This document shows positions 51,174 to 63,077 of a stretch of DNA of 64,000 nt, in pieces. Every line of letters begins with the position of its first letter. The first letter of the stretch is position 1. The stretch lies in NCBI GenBank assembly GCA_033782935.1, contig JAWQEG010000630.1:2326501-2390500 (forward strand), given 5' to 3'. The stretch is from Petrolisthes cinctipes. Lineage: Eukaryota; Arthropoda; Malacostraca; Decapoda; Porcellanidae. The position numbers and the translations under genes were made by a program. Under the pieces are notes generated by a model. That model worked only from the letters and a program-made list of their open reading frames with translations. It was not told the origin of the DNA and searched no databases.

Positions 51174-52506
51174 CATGTACAGATCGCTTCTGGGACCCAA
51201 AAATATCGAATTTTCGGGTGTTTAGGGCCAGAATTTGAGATATAAACGGGTACAGAATATGCATGCACATATCGACTTTTGGGCACCTAAAAGATCGATT
51301 TTCAGTATGTTTTTGGCCTGTATTTTGAAAATACTCTAACTCGGAGTAGGCATGTACAGATCGCTTCTGAGACCCCAAAATATCGAATTTTAGGGTGTTT
51401 TGAGCCTGAACTTGAGATATAAACGGGTACTGAAGATGCATGCACATATCGACTTTTAAGCACCTAAAACATCGATTTTGAGCATGTTTTGGGCCTTTAT
51501 TTTGAAAATACTCTAACACGGAATAGGCATGTATAGATCGCTTCTGGGACACCAAAATATCGAATTTTCGGGTGTTTTGAGCCTGAATTTGAGATATAAA
51601 CGGGTACTGAAGATGCATGCACATATCGACTTTTGGGCATCTAAAACATCGATTTTGATCATGTTTTGGGCCTGTATTTTGATAATACTCTAACACGGAG
51701 TAGGCATGTACACATCGCTTGTGGGACCCCAAAATATCGAATTTACGGGTGTTTTGGGCCTGAATTTGAGATATCGCCTTTACGCACCTAAAAATCGATT
51801 TTTAGCATGTTTTGAGCCTATATTTTGAAAATATTCTAGCACTGAGTAGGCATGTACAGATCGCTTCTGGGACCCCTAAATATCGAATTTTCGCGTGTTT
51901 TGGGCCTTAATTTGAGATATCGACTTTTTGGCACCTAAAATATCGATTTTTAGCATGTTTTTAGCCTATATTTTGAAAATATTCTAGCACTGAGTAGGCA
52001 TGTACAGATTGCTTCTGGGACCCCAAAATATTGACTTTTCGGGTGTTTTGAGCCTGAATTTAAGATATATAAGAGTACAGAAGATACATGCACATATTGA
52101 CTTTTGGCATCTAAAATATCGATTTTCAGCATGTTTTGGGCATGTATTTTGAAAATACTCTAATGAGGAGTAGGCATGTACAGATCGCTTCTGGGACCCC
52201 AAAATATCGAATTTTCGAGTGTTTTGAGCCTGAATTTGAGATATAAACGAGTATAGAAGATGCATACACATATTGACTTTGGGCACCAAAAATATCGATT
52301 TTCAGCATGTTATGGGCCTGAATTTTGAAAATACTCTAACACGGAGTAGGCATGTACAGATCGCTTCTGGGACCCCAAAATATCGAATTTTCGGGTGTTT
52401 AGGGCCAGAATTTGAGATATAAACGGGTACTGAAAGTGCATTCACATATCGACTTTTTGGCACCTAAAACATCGATTTTCAGTATGTTTTTGGCCTGTAT
52501 TTTGAA

Positions 52507-54527
52507 AATACTCTAACACGGAGTAGGCATGTACAGATCTCTTCTGGGACCATTAAATATCGAATTTTCGGGTGTTTCGGGCTTTAATTTGAGATATCGC
52601 CTTTACGCACCTAAAATATCGATTTTTAGCATGTTTTGAGCCTATATTTTGAAAATATTCTAGCACTGAGTAGGCATGTACAGATCACTTCTGGAACCCC
52701 AAAATATCGAATTTTCGGGGGTTTTGAGCCTGAATTTGAGATATAAACGAGTACAGAAGATGCATTCACATATCGACTTTTGAGCACCTAAAATATCGAT
52801 TTTGAGCATGTTTTGAGCCTATATTTTGAAAACATTCTAGCATTGAGTAGGCATGTACAGTTCGCTTCTGGGACCCCAAAATATCGAATTTTCGGGTGTT
52901 TTGAGCCTGAATTTGAGATATCAACGAGTATAGAAGATGCATACACATAGCACCAAAAATATCGATTTTCAGCATGTTTTGGGCCTGAATTTTGAAAATA
53001 CTCTAACACGGAGTAGGCATGTACAGATCGCTTCTGGGATCCCAAAATATCGAATTTTAGGGTGTTTAAGGCCAGAATTTGAGATATAAACGGGTACAGA
53101 AGATGCATGCACATATCGACTTTTGGGCACCTAAAATTCGATTTTCAGTATGTTTTTGGCCTGTATTTTGAAAATACTCTAACACGGAATAGGCATGTAC
53201 AGATCCCTTATGGGACCCCTAAATATCGAATTTTCGGGTGTTTTGGGCAATAATTTGAGATATCGACTTTTTGGTACCTAAAATATCGATTTTTAGCATG
53301 TTTTTAGCCTATATTTTGAAAATATTCTAGCACTAAGTAGGCATGTACAGATTGCTTCTGGGACCCCAAAATATCGAATTTTCGGGTGTTTAGGGCCAGA
53401 ATTTGAGATATAAACGGGTACAGAAGATGCATGCACTTATCAACTTTTGGGCACCTAAAAGATCGATTTTCAGTATGTTTTTGGCCTGTATTTTGAAAAT
53501 ACTCTAACACGGAGTAGGCATGTACAAATCGCTTCTGGGACCCCTAAATATCGAATTATCGGGTGTTTTGGGACTGAATTTGAGATATCGACTTTTTGGC
53601 ACCTAAAAGATCGATTTTTAGCATGTTTTTAGCCTATATTTTGAAAATATTCTAGCACTGAGTAGGCATGTACAGATTGCTTCTTGGACCCCAAAATATT
53701 GAATTTTCGGGTGTTTTTAGACTGAATTTGAGATATAAACGGGTACAGAAGATACATGCACATATTGACTTTGGGCATCTAAAATATCGATTTTCAGAAT
53801 GTTTTGGGCCTGTATTTTGAAAATACTCTAACACGGAGTAGGCATGTACAGATCGCTTCTGGGACCCCAAAATATCGAATTTTCGGGTGTTTTGGGCCTG
53901 AATTTGAGATATCGCCTTTACGCACCTAAAATATCGATTTTTAGCATGTTTTGAGCCTATATTTTGAAAATATTCTAGCACTGAGTAGGCATGTACAGAT
54001 CGCTTCTGGGACCCCAAAATATCGAATTTTCGGGTGTTTAAAGCTTGAATTTGAGATATAAACGAGTACAGAAGATGCATGCACATATCTACTTTTGGGA
54101 ACCTAAAATATCGATTTTGAGCATGTTTTGAGCCTATATTTTGAAAACATTCTAGCACTGAGTAGGCATGTACAGATCGCTTCTGGAACCCAAAAATATC
54201 GAATTTTCGGGTGTTTAGGGCCAGAATTTGAGATATAAACGGGTACAGAAGATGCATGCACATATCGACTTTTAAGCACTTAAAAGATCGATTTTCAGTA
54301 TGTTTTTGGCCTGTATTTTGAAAATACTCTAACACGGAGTAGGCATGTACAGATCGCTTCTTGGACCATTAAATATCGAATTTTCGGGTGTTTTGGGCCT
54401 GAATTTGAGATATAGCCTTTACGCACTTAAAATATCGATTTTTAGCATGTTTTGAGCCTATATTTTGAAAACATTCTTGCATTGAGTAGGCATGTACAGT
54501 TCGCTTCTGGGACCCCAAAATATCGAA
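52507..54527 (+). repeat. 2-kb block, copy 2 (partner 37.1-39.1 kb)
   Basis: This is the counterpart of 37,110-39,130. One L near 52,945 has lost about 10 bp (acacatagcaccaaa in place of acacatattgactttgggcacc). Another half B reads ctaaaattcgatttt near 53,133. Boundaries are estimates. Confidence 0.62.
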
Positions 54528-54915
54528 TTTTCGGGTGTTTTGAGCCTGAATTTGAGATATAAACGAGTATAGAAGATGCATACACATATTGACTTTGGGC
54601 ACCTAAAATATCGATTTTCAGCATGTTTTGGGCCAGAATTTTTAAAATACTCTAACACGGAGTAGGCATGTACAGATCGCTTCTGGGACCCCAAAATATC
54701 GAATTTTCGGGTGTTTAGGGCCAGAATTTGAGATATAAACGGGTACTGAAAGTGCATGCACAAATCGACTTTTTGGCACCTAAAACATCGATTTTGAGCA
54801 TGTTTTGGGCCTGTATTATGAAAATACTCTAACACGGAGTAGGCATGTACAGATCGCTTCTGGGACCATTAAATATCGAATTTTCGGGTGTTTTGGGCCT
54901 TAATTTGAGATATCG
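53990..54915 (+). repeat. 926-bp block, copy 1 of a pair 2,003 bp apart
   Basis: It shares gtgtttaaagcttg, ggaacccaaaaatatcg, gcacttaaaagatcg, cttcttggaccatt, ggccagaatttttaaaat and tgtattatgaaaat with 55,993-56,918. The 2,003-bp step is within a base of four L-L-S units. Confidence 0.75.
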
Positions 54916-55992
54916 CCTTTACGCACCTAAAATATCGATTTTTAGCATGTTTTGAGCCTATATTTTGAAAATATTCTAGCACTGAGTAGGCATGTACACA
55001 TCGCTTTTGGGAACCCAAAATATCGAATTTTCGGGTGTTTAGGGCCATAATTTGAGATATAAACGGGTACTGAAAGTGCATGCACATATCGACTTTTGAG
55101 CACCTAAAAGATCGATTTTCAGTATGTTTTTGGCCTGTATTTTGAAAATACTCTAACACGGAGTAGGCATGTACAGATCCCTTCTGGGACCCCTAAATAT
55201 CGAATTTTCGGGTGTTTTGGGCCTTAATTTGAGATATCGACTTTTTGGTACCTAAAATATCGATTTTTAGCATGTTTTGAGCCTATATATTGAAAATATT
55301 CTAGCACTAAGTAGGCATGAACAGATCGCTTCTGGGACCCCAAAATATCGAATTTTCGGGTGTTTTGAGCCTGAATTTGAGATATAAACGAGTATAGAAG
55401 AAGCATACACATATTGACTTTGGGCACCAAAAATTTCGATTTTCAACATGTTATAGGCCTGAATTTTGAAAATACTCTAACACGGAGTAGGCATGTACAG
55501 ATCGCTTCTGGGACCCCAAAATATCGAATTTTCGGGTGTTTAGGGCCAGAATTTGAGATATAAACGGGTACAGAAGATGCATGCACATATCGACTTTTGG
55601 GCAACTAAAAGATCGATTTTAAGTATTTTTTTGGCCTGTATTTTGAAAATACTCTAACATGGAGTAGGCATGTACAGATCGCTTATGGGACCCCTAAATA
55701 TCGAATTTTCGGGTGTTTTGGGACTTAATTTGAGATATCGACTTTTTGGCACCTAAAATATCGATTTTTAGCATGTTTTTAGCCTATATTTTGAAAATAT
55801 TCTAGCACTGAGTAGGCATGTACAGATTGCTTCTGGGACCCCAAAATATTGAATTTTCGGGTGTTTTGAGCCTGAATTTGAGATATAAACGGGTACAGAA
55901 GATACATGCACATATTGACTTTTGGCATCTAAATTATCGATTTTCAGCATGTTTTGGGCCTGTATTTTGAAAATACTCTAACACGGAGTAGG

Positions 55993-56918
55993 CATGTACA
56001 GATCGCTTCTGGGACCCCGAAATATCGAATTTTTGGGTGTTTAAAGCTTGAATTTGAGATATAAACGAGTACAGAAGATGCATGCACATATCTACTTTTG
56101 GGAACCTAAAATATCGATTTTGAGCATGTTTTGAGCCTATATTTTGAAAACATTCTAGCACTGAGTAGGCATGTACAGATCGCTTCTGGAACCCAAAAAT
56201 ATCGAATTTTCGGGTGTTTAGGGCCAGAATTTGAGATATAAACGGATACAGAAGATGCATGCACATATCGACTTTTAAGCACTTAAAAGATCGATTTTCA
56301 GTATGTTTTTGGCCTGTATTTTGAAAATACTCTAACACGGAGTAGGCATGTACAGATCGCTTCTTGGACCATTAAATATCGAATTTTCGGGTGTTTTGGG
56401 CCTGAATTTGAGATATCGCCTTTACGCACCTAAAATATCGATTTTGAGCATGTTTTGAGCCTATATTTTGAAAACATTCTTGCATTGAGTAGGCATGTAC
56501 AGTTCGCTTCTGGGACCCCAAAATATCGAATTTTCGGGTGTTTTGAGCCTGAATTTGAGATATAAACGAGTATAGAAGATGCATACACATATTGACTTTG
56601 GGCACCTAAAATATCGATTTTCAGCATGTTTTGGGCCAGAATTTTTAAAATACTCTAACACGGAGTAGGCATGTACAGATCGCTTCTGGGACCCCAAAAT
56701 ATCGAATTTTCGGGTGTTTAGGGCCAGAATTTGAGATATAAACGGGTACTGAAAGTGCATGCACAAATCGACTTTTTGGCACCTAAAACATCGATTTTGA
56801 GCATGTTTTGGGCCTGTATTATGAAAATACTCTAACACGGAGTAGGCATGTACAGATCGCTTCTGGGACCATTAAATATCGAATTTTCGGGTGTTTTGGG
56901 CCTTAATTTGAGATATCG
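55993..56918 (+). repeat. 926-bp block, copy 2 of the pair
   Basis: All marks of copy 1 recur 2,003 bp later with small changes (ccccgaaatatcg, aatttttggg). At its right end it switches, within an S monomer, to the sequence that also starts the 39,986 block. Confidence 0.73.
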
Positions 56919-57996
56919 ATTTTTTGGCACCTAAAATATCGATTTTTAGCATGTTTTTAGCCTATATTTTGAAAATATTCTAGCACTGAGTAGGCATGTA
57001 CAGATTGCTTCTGGGACCCCAAAATATCGAATTTTCGGGTGTTTTGAGCCTGAATTTGAAATATAAAAGCGTACTGAAGGTGCATCCACATATCGACTTT
57101 TTGGCACCTAAAACATCGATTTTGAGCATGTTTTGGGCCTGTATTTTGAAAATACTCAAACACGGAGTAGGCATGTACAGATCGCTTCTGGGACCCCTAA
57201 ATATCGAATTTTAGGATGTTTTGGGACTGAATTATAGATATCAACTTTTTGGCACCTAAAATATCGATTTTTAGCATGTTTTTAGCCTATATTTTGAAAA
57301 TATTCTAGCACTGAGTAGGCATGTACAGATCGCTTCTGGGACCCAAAAATATCGAATTTTCGGGTGTTTAGGGCCAGAATTTGAGATATAAACGGGTACA
57401 GATATGCATGCACATATCGACTTTTGGGCACCTAAAAGATCGATTTTCAGTATGTTTTTGGCCTGTATTTTGAAAATACTCTAACTCGGAGTAGGCATGT
57501 ACAGATCGCTTCTGAGACCCCAAAATATCGAATTTTCGGGTGTTTTGAGCCAGAATTTGAGATATAAACGGGTACTGAAGATGCATGCACATATCGACTT
57601 ATAAGAACCTAAAACATCGATTTTGAGCATGTTTTGGGCCTGTATTTTGAAAATACTCTAACACGGAATAGGCATGTATAGATCATTTCTGGGACACCAA
57701 AATATCGAATTTTCGGGTGTTTTGAGCCTGAATTTGAGATATAAACGGGTACTGAAGATGCATGCACATATCGACTTTTGGGCATCTAAAACATCGATTT
57801 TGATCATGTTTTGGGCCTGTAATTTGATAATACTCTAACACGGAGTAGGCATGTACACATCGCTTGTGGGACCCCAAAATATCGAATTTTCGGGTGTTTT
57901 GGGCCTGAATTTGAGATATCGCCTTTACGCACCTAAAATATCGATTTTTAGCATGTTTTGAGCCTATATTTTGAAAATATTCTAGCACTGAGTAGG

Positions 57997-58172
57997 CATG
58001 TACAGATTGCTTCTGGGACCCCAAAATATTGACTTTTCGGGTGTTTTGAGACTGAATTTAAGATATATAAGGGTACAGAAGATACATGCACATATTGACT
58101 TTTGGCATCTAAAATATCGATTTTCAGCATGTTTTGGGCATGTATTTTGAAAATACTCTAATGAGGAGTAGG
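57997..58172 (+). repeat. L monomer carrying TATATAAG at a site that is S in the partner block
   Basis: This 176-bp L has the subtype marks tattgacttttc, aagatatataagggtac and ctctaatgagg, also found near 44.0, 45.5, 48.2, 49.7, 52.0 and 63.6 kb. It occupies the site of the S1 at 41,071-41,218 in the partner block. Confidence 0.78.
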
Positions 58173-59096
58173 CATTTACAGATCGCTTCTGGGACCCCAT
58201 AATATCGAATTTTCGGGTGTTTTGAGCCTGAATTTGAGATATAAACGAGTATAGAAGATGCAAACACATATTGACTTTGGGCACCAAAAATATCGATTTT
58301 CAGCATGTTTTGGGCCTGAATTTTGAAAATACTCTAACACGGAGTAGGCATGTACAGATCGCTTCTGGGACACCAAAATATCGAATTTTCGGGTGTTTTG
58401 GGCCTGAATTTGAGATATCGCCTTTACGCACCTAAAATATCGATTTTTAGCATGTTTTGAGCCTATATTTTGAAAATATTCTAGCACTGTGTAGGCATGT
58501 ACAGATCGCTTCTGGGACCCCAAAATATCGAATTTTCGGGTGTTTTGAGCTTGAATTTGAGATATAAACGAGAACAGAAGATGCATGCACATATCTACTT
58601 TTGTGAACCTAAAATATCGATTTTGAGCATGTTTTGAGCCTATATTTTGAAAACATTCTAGCACTATGTAGGCATGTACAGATCGCTTCTGGGACCCAAA
58701 AATATCGAATTTTCGGGTGTTTAGGGCTAGAATTTGAGATATAAACGGGTACAGAAGATGCATGCACATATCGACTTTTAAGCACATAAAAGATCGATTT
58801 TCAGTATGTTTTTGGCCTGTATTTTGAAAATACTCTAACACGGAGTAGGCATGTACAGATCGCTTGTGGGACCATTAAATATCGAATTTTCGGGTGTTTT
58901 GGGCCTGAATTTGAGATATCGCCTTTACGCACCTAAAATATCGATTTTTAGCATGTTTTGAGCCTATATTTTGAAAACATTCTTGCATTGAGTAGGCATG
59001 TACAGTTCGCTTCTGGGACCCTAAAATATCGAATTTTCGGGTGTTTAGGGCCAGAATTTGAGATATAAACGGGTACAGAAGATGCATGCACAGATC

Positions 59097-60423
59097 GACT
59101 TTTGGGCACCTAAAAGATCGATTTTCAGTATGTTTTTGGCCTGTATTTTGAAAATACTCTAACACGGAGTAGGCATGTACAGATCCCTTCTGGGACCCCT
59201 AAATATCGAATTTTCGGGTATTTTGAGACTGAATTTGAGATATCGACATTTTGGCACCAAAAATATCGATTTTTAGCATGTTTTTAGCCTATATTTTGAT
59301 AATATTCTAGCACTGAGTAGGCATGTACAGATTGCTTCTGGGACCCCAAAATATTGAATTTTCGGGTGTTTTGAGCCTGAATTTGAGATATAAACGGGTA
59401 CAGAAGATACATGCACATATTGACTTTGGGCATCTAATATATCGATTTTCAGCATGTTTTGGGCCTGTATTTTAAAAATACTCTAACACGGAGTAGGCAT
59501 GTATAGATCGCTTCTGGGACACGAAAATATCGAAATTTCGGGTGTTTTGAGCCTGAATTTGAGATATAAACGGGTACTGAAAATGCATGCACATATCGAC
59601 TTTTTGGCACCTAAAACATCGAATTTGATCATGTTTTGGGCTTGTATTTTGAAAATACTCTAACACGGAGTAGGCATGTACACATCGCATCTGGGACCCA
59701 AAAATATCGAATTTTCGGGTGTTTTGGGCATGAATTTGAGATATCACCCTTACGCACCTAAAATATCGATTTTTAGCATGTTTTGAGCCTATATTTTGAA
59801 AATATTCTAGCACTGAGTAGGCATGTACAGATCGCTTCTGGGACCCCAAAATATCGAATTTTCGGGTGTTTTGAGCCTGAATTTGAGATATGAACAAGAA
59901 CAGAAGATGCATGCACATATCGACTTTTGGGCACCTAAAATATCGATTTTCAGCATGTTTTGAGCCTATATTTTGAAAACATTCTAGCACTGAGTAGGCA
60001 TGTACAGATCGCTTCTGGGACCCCAAAATATCGAATTTTCGGGTGTTTAGGGCCAGAATTTGAGATATAAACGGGTACAGAAGATGCATGCACAGATCGA
60101 CTTTTGGGCACCTAAAAGATCGATTTTCAGTATGTTTTTGGACTGTATTTTGAAAATACTCTAACACGGAGTAGGCATGTACAGATCCCTTCTGGGACCC
60201 CTAAATATCGAATTTTCGGGTATTTTGAGACTGAATTTGAGATATCGACATTTTGGCACCTAAAATATCGATTTTTAGCATGTTTTTAGCCTATATTTTG
60301 ATAATATTCTAGCACTGAGTAGGCATGTACAGATTGCTTCTGGGACCCCAAAATATTGAATTTTCGGGTGTTTTGAGCCTGAATTTGAGATATAAACGGG
60401 TACAGAAGATACATGCACATATT
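59097..60423 (+). repeat. 1,327-bp, 8-monomer unit, copy 1
   Basis: The unit holds LLS, LLS and LS (501 + 501 + 325 = 1,327 bp). A private base, ctgaaaatgcatg (elsewhere ctgaagatgcatg), is present in all three copies, near 59,580, 60,907 and 62,234. That indicates a recent common origin. Confidence 0.82.
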
Positions 60424-61750
60424 GACTTTTGGGCACCTAAAAGATCGATTTTCAGTATGTTTTTGGCCTGTATTTTGAAAATACTCTAACACGGAGTAGG
60501 CATGTACAGATCCCTTCTGGGACCCCTAAATATCGAATTTTCGGGTATTTTGAGACTGAATTTGAGATATCGACATTTTGGCACCTAAAATATCGATTTT
60601 TAGCATGTTTTTAGCCTATATTTTGATAATATTCTAGCACTGAGTAGGCATGTACAGATTGCTTCTGGGACCCCAAAATATTGAATTTTCGGGTGTTTTG
60701 AGCCTGAATTTGAGATATAAACGGGTACAGAAGATACATGCACATATTGACTTTGGGCATCTAATATATCGATTTTCAGCATGTTTTGGGCCTGTATTTT
60801 AAAAATACTCTAACACGGAGTAGGCATGTATAGATCGCTTCTGGGACACGAAAATATCGAAATTTCGGGTGTTTTGAGCCTGAATTTGAGATATAAACGG
60901 GTACTGAAAATGCATGCACATATCGACTTTTTGGCACCTAAAACATCGAATTTGATCATGTTTTGGGCTTGTATTTTGAAAATACTCTAACACGGAGTAG
61001 GCATGTACACATCGCATCTGGGACCCAAAAATATCGAATTTTCGGGTGTTTTGGGCATGAATTTGAGATATCACCCTTACGCACCTAAAATATCGATTTT
61101 TAGCATGTTTTGAGCCTATATTTTGAAAATATTCTAGCACTGAGTAGGCATGTACAGATCGCTTCTGGGACCCCAAAATATCGAATTTTCGGGTGTTTTG
61201 AGCCTGAATTTGAGATATGAACAAGAACAGAAGATGCATGCACATATCGACTTTTGGGCACCTAAAATATCGATTTTCAGCATGTTTTGAGCCTATATTT
61301 TGAAAACATTCTAGCACTGAGTAGGCATGTACAGATCGCTTCTGGGACCCCAAAATATCGAATTTTCGGGTGTTTAGGGCCAGAATTTGAGATATAAACG
61401 GGTACAGAAGATGCATGCACAGATCGACTTTTGGGCACCTAAAAGATCGATTTTCAGTATGTTTTTGGACTGTATTTTGAAAATACTCTAACACGGAGTA
61501 GGCATGTACAGATCCCTTCTGGGACCCCTAAATATCGAATTTTCGGGTATTTTGAGACTGAATTTGAGATATCGACATTTTGGCACCTAAAATATCGATT
61601 TTTAGCATGTTTTTAGCCTATATTTTGATAATATTCTAGCAATGAGTAGGCATGTACAGATTGCTTCTGGGACCCCAAAATATTGAATTTTCGGGTGTTT
61701 TGAGCCTGAATTTGAGATATAAACGGGTACAGAAGATACATGCACATATT
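60424..61750 (+). repeat. 1,327-bp unit, copy 2, opened by a hybrid monomer
   Basis: It starts inside a monomer whose left part is La (atacatgcacatattgac) and right part Lb (ttttgggcacctaaaagatc). This hybrid marks the exchange point. It appears only here and at 61,751 in this series. The rest matches copy 1 almost base for base. Confidence 0.82.
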
Positions 61751-63077
61751 GACTTTTGGGCACCTAAAAGATCGATTTTCAGTATGTTTTTGGCCTGTAT
61801 TTTGAAAATACTCTAACACGGAGTAGGCATGTACAGATCCCTTCTGGGACCCCTAAATATCGAATTTTCGGGTATTTTGAGACTGAATTTGAGATATCGA
61901 CATTTTGGCACCTAAAATATCGATTTTTAGCATGTTTTTAGCCTATATTTTGATAATATTCTAGCACTGAGTAGGCATGTACAGATTGCTTCTGGGACCC
62001 CAAAATATTGAATTTTCGGGTGTTTTGAGCCTGAATTTGAGATATAAACGGGTACAGAAGATACATGCACATATTGACTTTGGGCATCTAATATATCGAT
62101 TTTCAGCATGTTTTGGGCCTGTATTTTAAAAATACTCTAACACGGAGTAGGCATGTATAGATCGCTTCTGGGACACGAAAATATCGAAATTTCGGGTGTT
62201 TTGAGCCTGAATTTGAGATATAAACGGGTACTGAAAATGCATGCACATATCGACTTTTTGGCACCTAAAACATCGAATTTGATCATGTTTTGGGCTTGTA
62301 TTTTGAAAATACTCTAACACGGAGTAGGCATGTACACATCGCATCTGGGACCCAAAAATATCGAATTTTCGGGTGTTTTGGGCCTGAATTTGAGATATCA
62401 CCCTTACGCACCTAAAATATCGATTTTTAGCATGTTTTGAGCCTATATTTTGAAAATATTCTAGCACTGAGTAGGCATGTACAGATCGCTTCTGGGACCC
62501 CAAAATATCGAATTTTCGGGTGTTTTGAGCCTGAATTTGAGATATGAACAAGAACAGAAGATGCATGCACATATCGACTTTTGGGCACCTAAAATATCGA
62601 TTTTCAGCATGTTTTGAGCCTATATTTTGAAAACATTCTAGCACTGAGTAGGCATGTACAGATCGCTTCTGGGACCCCAAAATATCGAATTTTCGGGTGT
62701 TTAGGGCCAGAATTTGAGATATAAACGGGTACAGAAGATGCATGCACAGATCGACTTTTGGGCACCTAAAAGATCGATTTTCAGTATGTTTTTGGACTGT
62801 ATTTTGAAAATACTCTAACACGGAGTAGGCATGTACAGATCCCTTCTGGGACCCCTAAATATCGAATTTTCGGGTATTTTGAGACTGAATTTGAGATATC
62901 GACATTTTGGCACCTAAAATATCGATTTTTAGCATGTTTTTAGCCTATATTTTGATAATATTCTAGCACTGAGTAGGCATGTACAGATTGCTTCTGGAAC
63001 CCCAAAATATTGAATTTTCGGGTGTTTTGAGCCTGAATTTGAGATATAAACGGGTACAGAAGATACATGCACATATT
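61751..63077 (+). repeat. 1,327-bp unit, copy 3
   Basis: It starts with the same hybrid monomer. It differs from copies 1 and 2 in having gggcctgaat near 62,380 where they read gggcatgaat. After 63,078 the sequence follows the ordinary La form (ctttgggcatctaatat), so the series ends at exactly three copies. Confidence 0.8.

Larger units (their letters stand above)
56914..60423 (+). repeat. 3.5-kb block, copy 2 (partner 39,986-43,469)
   Basis: This is the partner of the 40-43 kb block, with one S-to-L difference (57,997-58,172). It ends at a hybrid monomer (60,424) that starts the 1,327-bp series, so its last third is also copy 1 of that series. Confidence 0.74.

Noticed and set aside
50824..51732. 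Minus-strand 302-codon open frame as a gene
   Set aside because: It is made of translated satellite monomers, starts and stops at chance points, and equal-quality frames overlap it. No domain, no unique sequence and no sign of coding constraint.
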